Assembly: GCA_965224215.1 (NCBI GenBank)
Contig: CBDCYS010000060.1
Span: 1 to 64,000 of the forward strand
Origin: CBDCYS01 sp965224215
Lineage (GTDB): Bacteria; Acidobacteriota; Terriglobia; Bryobacterales; UBA6623
Length of the DNA: 64,000 nucleotides
Reading direction: 5' to 3'
Shown here: piece by piece, positions 59,852 to 64,000 of the stretch
How positions within the stretch are numbered: the stretch's first letter is position 1
How the letters are laid out: each line of letters starts with the position of its first letter
Program-made: the position numbers and the translations under genes
The notes under the pieces: model-generated
Told to the model about the DNA's origin: nothing
Seen by the model: the letters and a program-made list of their open reading frames with translations, nothing else
Database searches by the model: none

Positions 59852-60661
59852 ATGATGCAAGTGAATACTCAAGAAACAGTTGATGCGCGCCCCGCCGCTG
59901 GGCAAAGTGAGCCCGGCGGCCCAGAGGAGATTCCACGTCGCGGCGTCGTCGCTGAATGGACCGTCACGATCATCCTGCTGCTGTTCGGAACGACGACCCT
60001 GGTCCAGGCTTTTGTAATCCCAACGGGCTCGATGGAAGCGTCGTTGTTGATTGGGGATCACCTCCTCGTCGACAAACTTGCCTATTCGCCGCCTGGGGGG
60101 ATTGGAAAGTACCTGCTCCCCTACCTGGATGTCGAGCGCGGCGATATCATCGTTTTCCGTTATCCGATCGACTTGTCCCAGACATTCGTCAAGCGCGTCA
60201 TCGGCGTGCCCGGAGACCGTCTGCGCCTGATCAACAAGCAGGTTTATTTGAACGGCGATCTCGTCGAGGAACCCTACGTGATTCACAAGACAACGTACGT
60301 CGATGCATACCGCGACAATTTTCCGTCGATCCCCAATACAACGATCTACGAACCAGCTCAGGACATGCTCGACAACCACGTCTTGAATCAGGAGGTCGTC
60401 GTTCCGCCCGGGCGATATTTCGCCATGGGCGACAATCGCGACCTGTCGCTGGACAGCCGCTATTGGGGCTTCGTGCCACGGGAGAACATTATCGGCAAAC
60501 CGCTGGTCATCTACTGGTCCTATGACGCGCCGACCGAGCGCCTGCAGGATTCCACGATCTCTCTGGCGCACCTGCAAGATCTCGTGCTAAACTTCTTCTC
60601 GAAGACCCGCTGGACGCGTTCTTTCAACTTGATTTACCCCTACCCTTTGGCTGCCCAATGA
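59852..60661 (+). CDS. lepB: Signal peptidase I
   Basis: Membrane-bound serine protease that removes signal peptides. From ATG 59852 (MMQVNTQETVDARPAAGQSE) it has about 269 residues; a longer frame from 59750 would add 34 residues without features. One TM helix (WTVTIILLLFGTTTLVQAFV) precedes the catalytic Ser in IPTGSMEASLLIGDHLLVDK and the Lys in TFVKRVIGVPGDRLRL. MGDNRDLSLDSRYWGFVPRE is box E. It is longer than the E. coli core because of the DAYRDNFPSIPNT ... NHVLNQE insert. The stop overlaps the manC start by 4 bp. Confidence 0.95.
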   Translation: MMQVNTQETVDARPAAGQSEPGGPEEIPRRGVVAEWTVTIILLLFGTTTLVQAFVIPTGSMEASLLIGDHLLVDKLAYSPPGGIGKYLLPYLDVERGDIIVFRYPIDLSQTFVKRVIGVPGDRLRLINKQVYLNGDLVEEPYVIHKTTYVDAYRDNFPSIPNTTIYEPAQDMLDNHVLNQEVVVPPGRYFAMGDNRDLSLDSRYWGFVPRENIIGKPLVIYWSYDAPTERLQDSTISLAHLQDLVLNFFSKTRWTRSFNLIYPYPLAAQ

Positions 60662-61749
60662 GTTCCCGGCCGGGACCGCTTGATCATTTCCACGCGGTCA
60701 TACTGGCGGGCGGGAGGGGCACGCGGTTCTGGCCCAAAAGCCGCGCACGCCGTCCCAAACAGTTTCTGAACGTATTCCGTCAAGGGTCGCTGCTGCAGCA
60801 GACTCTCGCGCGCCTTAGGCCAATTGCTCCTCCGCAAAGAACTTGGGTTCTCACGAGCCAAAGCGTGCGAAAGCAGGTCCTGCAGCAACTACCCGACGTT
60901 CCGCCGCGGCAGGTTATCGCCGAGCCGGTCCAGCGTAATACCGCTCCGGCAATTGCTTTGGCCGCTCATCTGCTTGAGCAGCAAGACCCAGATGCCGTGA
61001 TGGGCGTCTTCCCTTCCGACCATGTCATCGGTAAAGCGGCAACTTTTCACCGCGTACTGCGCCGCGGGGCCAAAGCGGCTATCGAGGGCAATCTAGTTGT
61101 TCTCGGGATCAAGCCGCAGTGGCCCGAAACAGGATACGGCTACATCGAATTTCCCGCGGGTACGTCGGCCCGCTCAGTATCCCCGCAGCCCGTTGCGCGC
61201 TTCCGTGAAAAGCCTCAGCCGGCGGCCGCGCGCCGCTATCTTGAAGCCGGAAACTTCTACTGGAACAGTGGGATGTTTCTTTGGCAAGCCCGAACGATCT
61301 TGCGGCAGATCAAACGCTTTCTACCCGCGACCGCCGACTCGCTGTCGAAACTGCGTCCATTGCACTCCAAGCAGTTTACGGCCTCACTGCGCCGCTACTA
61401 CCCCGCGTGCGACAACATTTCGATCGACTATGGAGTCCTCGAACGAGCGGGCGGGATGGTCGGTCTTCCCTGCCCCGACTTCGGCTGGAACGACGTGGGA
61501 AGCTGGGAAGCTGTCTATCAGCTACTTCCAAAAGACAAGCGCCGAAACGTGCTGCGGTCGCAGACGCAAGTTCTCTCAGCCGACGGGAATTACGTTGATT
61601 CAGATAAACTGGTCGCTCTGGTGGGCGTGCAAGATCTGATCGTCGTCGACACGCCGGACGCGCTGCTGATTGCGCGGCGGCAAGACTCACAACAAGTGGC
61701 CGACTTGGTCAAAGCCTTGGAAGCCGGAGGCTTGACGCATTTACTTTAG
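60658..61749 (+). CDS. manC: Mannose-1-phosphate guanylyltransferase
   Basis: A 363-residue nucleotidyltransferase that makes GDP-mannose from mannose-1-phosphate and GTP for envelope glycans. The signature HAVILAGGRGTRFWPKSRAR with RRPKQFLN is the activation loop. VIAEPVQRNTAPAIALAAHL, VMGVFPSDHVI (Mg2+-binding Asp), ETGYGYIEFP, RFREKPQPAAARRYLEAGNF, YWNSGMFLW and FGWNDVGSW follow in order. The C-terminal isomerase (ManA) domain found in bifunctional forms is absent. ATG 60658 overlaps the lepB stop (ATGA). Confidence 0.95.
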   Translation: MSSRPGPLDHFHAVILAGGRGTRFWPKSRARRPKQFLNVFRQGSLLQQTLARLRPIAPPQRTWVLTSQSVRKQVLQQLPDVPPRQVIAEPVQRNTAPAIALAAHLLEQQDPDAVMGVFPSDHVIGKAATFHRVLRRGAKAAIEGNLVVLGIKPQWPETGYGYIEFPAGTSARSVSPQPVARFREKPQPAAARRYLEAGNFYWNSGMFLWQARTILRQIKRFLPATADSLSKLRPLHSKQFTASLRRYYPACDNISIDYGVLERAGGMVGLPCPDFGWNDVGSWEAVYQLLPKDKRRNVLRSQTQVLSADGNYVDSDKLVALVGVQDLIVVDTPDALLIARRQDSQQVADLVKALEAGGLTHLL

Positions 61750-61817
61750 CGCCGGCATTGCCCGTTGGCCCGTCATGGGTTGGCAATGACAATCAGGGGT
61801 TCGGGCACCGATAAATC

Positions 61818-62042
61818 GTGGCTCCAGGCAACAACAAACCTTTCTGGCAAGCCGAGTGGCCGCGGTCTCTCATCGCGATACTGATTGGAAACGCGCTGTA
61901 CTACGGCGCAATCGATTACCTGCCTCCGACTGCCCGCCATCAGCCTTTTGAATTCGACTGGGGCTTGGCCGTGGATTTCTGGGTCTGCGTGGCAGTTTTC
62001 GGCCTCAGCCTGCTGGTCAGGCCGAGAAAGCCGAAAGCCTGA
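61818..62042 (+). CDS. Small two-TM membrane protein, hypothetical
   Basis: 74 residues from GTG 61818 (MAPGNNKPFWQAEWPRSLIA). Two hydrophobic segments: SLIAILIGNALYYGAIDYL and WGLAVDFWVCVAVFGLSLLV, with a basic end RPRKPKA. I do not recognise a family. It follows manC by 68 bp and may be co-transcribed. Confidence 0.6.
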   Translation: MAPGNNKPFWQAEWPRSLIAILIGNALYYGAIDYLPPTARHQPFEFDWGLAVDFWVCVAVFGLSLLVRPRKPKA

Positions 62043-62099
62043 AGGTGAGAAATGCGGGGTAGACTCGACCGCACCCTTGCGGGCGCGGCTCTGCTGACC

Positions 62100-63677
62100 T
62101 TACTTCTCCAGCAAGAAATTCCCGGCAAACATCGCGTCGATTCCCGAAGCGTAGAAGCTGCGAACGGCGGCCCGAGGATCACATACCAACGGTTCTCCGA
62201 AAAGATTAAACGATGTGTTGTAGAGAACCGGCAGCCCGCTCGACTGGCCCGCGGCGTGGAGCAGCTCCCAATAAAGCGGATTATCCTGCTTCCGAACGCT
62301 GTGCACGCGGATTCGCTCGCCATCAAGTAGCGCCGCCTCAAAGGTCTTCCGATGGGGTTCGCGTACCCGGCTCACCGTTGCGAGAGAACGCGAGTTCGCG
62401 CCACAGTCGAAATACTCCGAAGCTAGTTCCTCTGGCACCGAAGCGGCGAATTTCCGAAATGGCTCCCGTCGCTTGATGTAAACATTCAGGTTCTCTGTCG
62501 AATGGGCGTTCAGCGGAGAAGCGAGAATGCTGCGGTTGCCCAGGGCACGAGACCCAAACTCTGCGCGACCTTGGAACCAGGCAACGATCTGGTTGTCCGC
62601 CAATCTGCTGACCGCTGTCTGGACTACCTCGTGACCAGTCATCAAGTACTGGAAGCGCAGCTTGCAGTTTTCCAGCACCAGCTTAATGTGTTCGCGATCG
62701 TATTCGGGTCCCAGGAAGAGATTCTGAAGCGGTAATCTTTCCGACTGACGCAGTACGTGGTGCCAGGAGTAATAGGCGCAACCAATCGCGTTGCCGGAGT
62801 TCCCGGCCGCCGGCTGCACCCAAACGTTTTTGTACTGGCCGCTTCGTTCGATAGCGGCCACCAGTAAGGTATTCAGTGCCAGGCCTCCAGCGAGACACAA
62901 ATTCTGACCGCTGCCGATCATCCGCAGAACAGCCTCTTCAATTGTACACTGGACGCTGGCGGCCAAGTCCGCTCGCCGATCTTCGGAAAGATCCTGAGCG
63001 GCATCGATCCCAAGGTGAGAAAAGAACTTGTCGCTGAATCCGCCGCCCATGGTTCGCGAGGCATCGAAGTAACTATGGTCGATCTGTGGTAGTGACTCGT
63101 CCCCCGAGCCAAGAATGTCGCCAAACTTGTCGTGGTACCGGGGAGTCCCGTGAAGCGAAAGCCACTGGACCATGTGTTCCTCGGCGCCGGCACGAAAACC
63201 AAGGAGCTCCGTCACGCGGCTATAGAGAGCCGCCGGCGCATCCGGTGCGTAGATTTCTCGTTGCAGCTGGATGCGCGTCCCTTCGGCTTCCCATACCGCG
63301 CCGGAACGCATGTCACCGACTCGGTCGAGGGTCACGACCGTGGCTTTATCAAACTCTGAAGGGAAGAAGGCGCTTGCCGCATGCGCCGTGTGGTGATCGA
63401 CAATCACGATACGGCTTTTCGGAAAGCGGGTCTTAATCTGAAGGTGGAAAGAAGGGTCGCCGCCCGCGCCGAGGGGCCGAGCCAATGCCACGCAGGCTAA
63501 ATCCTCCGGCGTGGCCCCAGCCATGGCGAGGCAGGCTTGAATTGCTTTGTCAGGCAGTCCGCCGGGATGCGGCTGACGTAGCAGCTTTTCCTCTTCAACG
63601 GCGGCAATCAGCTTGCCGTCTTTTAATAGTGCCGCCGCCCCGTCGTGAAGCAGCCCGCCGATTCCCAGCGTCAGCAT
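62100..63677 (-). CDS. NodU/CmcH/TobZ-type carbamoyltransferase
   Basis: A 525-residue carbamoyltransferase that transfers a carbamoyl group from carbamoyl phosphate (through carbamoyl-adenylate) to a hydroxyl of a sugar or natural product. The N-terminal Kae1-like domain starts LTLGIGGLLHDGAAALLKDG with EEEKLLRQPH, and has the metal-binding HH..H in VDHHTAHAASAFFPS and the LDRVGDM segment. LCLAGGLALNTLLVA and AAGNSGNAIGCAYY follow. The C-terminal domain shows AWFQGRAEFGSRALGNRSIL and LYNTSFNLFGEPLVC. No natural-product cluster is nearby; a surface glycan is a likely acceptor. It overlaps the gltX stop by 7 bp. Confidence 0.92.
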   Translation of the reverse strand: MLTLGIGGLLHDGAAALLKDGKLIAAVEEEKLLRQPHPGGLPDKAIQACLAMAGATPEDLACVALARPLGAGGDPSFHLQIKTRFPKSRIVIVDHHTAHAASAFFPSEFDKATVVTLDRVGDMRSGAVWEAEGTRIQLQREIYAPDAPAALYSRVTELLGFRAGAEEHMVQWLSLHGTPRYHDKFGDILGSGDESLPQIDHSYFDASRTMGGGFSDKFFSHLGIDAAQDLSEDRRADLAASVQCTIEEAVLRMIGSGQNLCLAGGLALNTLLVAAIERSGQYKNVWVQPAAGNSGNAIGCAYYSWHHVLRQSERLPLQNLFLGPEYDREHIKLVLENCKLRFQYLMTGHEVVQTAVSRLADNQIVAWFQGRAEFGSRALGNRSILASPLNAHSTENLNVYIKRREPFRKFAASVPEELASEYFDCGANSRSLATVSRVREPHRKTFEAALLDGERIRVHSVRKQDNPLYWELLHAAGQSSGLPVLYNTSFNLFGEPLVCDPRAAVRSFYASGIDAMFAGNFLLEK

Positions 63678-64000
63678 CTAAATCGCAACCTCGCAACGAC
63701 CCGTTCCTGACCCAACGCCATGAATACGGCGCAGGCGCTTGGGCCGACCGATTGCCCGGTGAGAGCGGCTCGCGCTCCATTCACAATTAGGTCGGCCTTG
63801 ACGCCTCGCTCCTCAGCCAAGGCGCTAATTTCTTTCTCGACGTTCTCTTCGTTGAAGTCCTGCAACGCCGCCAGTCGCGGGGAGAGTTCATGAAGCAGAT
63901 CCCGGGCGCCTTCCGTGTCTAGATTCTTGAGCGCCTTGGGCTCGATCTCGAATTCATCGGAGAAATAGGCGCGCCCCTTCTCGACAAAGTCCCGAATCGT
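63671..64000 (-). CDS. gltX: Glutamate–tRNA ligase, C-terminal part (continues beyond the window)
   Basis: The anticodon-binding C-terminal domain of GltX: YFSDEFEIEPKALKNLDTEG, LAALQDFNEENVEKEISALA, EERGVKADLIVNGARAALTG, QSVGPSACAVFMALGQERVV, then the stop at 63671. The catalytic N-terminus lies beyond 64000. The gene charges tRNA-Glu (and possibly tRNA-Gln). Its last codons overlap the first of the carbamoyltransferase gene by 7 bp, so they are probably co-transcribed. Confidence 0.93.
   Translation of the reverse strand, partial: TIRDFVEKGRAYFSDEFEIEPKALKNLDTEGARDLLHELSPRLAALQDFNEENVEKEISALAEERGVKADLIVNGARAALTGQSVGPSACAVFMALGQERVVARLRFRC

Overview
The window looks like a GC-rich (about 60%) chromosomal contig from an Acidobacteriota-like bacterium, possibly Bryobacterales/Solibacter-like (moderate confidence). 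The clues are Tat-exported TIM-barrel and enolase-superfamily proteins, a secreted DUF5666 protein beside an OmpR-type regulator, a TIR–formylglycine-enzyme protein, GroES/GroEL, and many short hairpin and tandem repeats. No rRNA, tRNA or CRISPR array was seen. Intact housekeeping genes alternate with a heavy load of broken genes and transposons.

Layout. 1–6.5 kb: a leftward type III-like restriction-modification operon (frameshifted methyltransferase that runs off the left edge, Res helicase-nuclease, and an AAA ATPase fused to a C-terminal extension). 7.2–9.1 kb: an IS1595-family element that carries a membrane coiled-coil passenger gene and a 50-residue ORF divergent from its transposase, abutting a beheaded Ser/Thr kinase gene. 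10–25 kb: mostly chromosomal genes (TIM-barrel protein, cysteine-cluster protein, VapBC with a nonsense-mutated toxin, Tpx, TylF-like methyltransferase, PAP2 phosphatase, DUF5666 protein, response regulator/histidine kinase pair, envelope glycosyltransferase and flippase-like protein, and a GGDEF/EAL protein split by a 530-bp non-autonomous element). 25–35.5 kb: serine-hydrolase pseudogene, QueE, secreted TenA, aldehyde dehydrogenase, a receiver-like–DUF3052 fusion with an in-frame stop, an IS1380-family element, a HugZ-like protein and a betaine/choline-type ABC transporter. 36–46.5 kb: decayed TIR/FGE genes, DUF6498 protein, enolase-superfamily protein, IS110-family element, class III aminotransferase, permease and SDR. 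46.5–57 kb: a collapsing chemotaxis/outer-membrane region (PilZ, cheX, cheR, cheB split by IS200/IS605, a cheY remnant, an alginate-export-like porin split by the second 530-bp element), then two more IS1380 copies, one inside a Dabb-domain gene. 57.4–64 kb: intact groES-groEL, lepB, manC, carbamoyltransferase and the 3' end of gltX.

The most distinctive signal is the mobile-element biology. Three 1800-bp IS1380-family copies and two 530-bp internally deleted relatives share 14-bp ends, and every copy is flanked by a perfect 5-bp target duplication. The host reading frames can therefore be rebuilt exactly by conceptual excision (EAL protein, porin, Dabb protein). The other notable feature is the concentration of frameshifts, nonsense codons and truncations in accessory and signalling genes, while chaperone, translation and envelope-synthesis genes remain intact. 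This could be genome decay or, for some single-base indels, assembly error.
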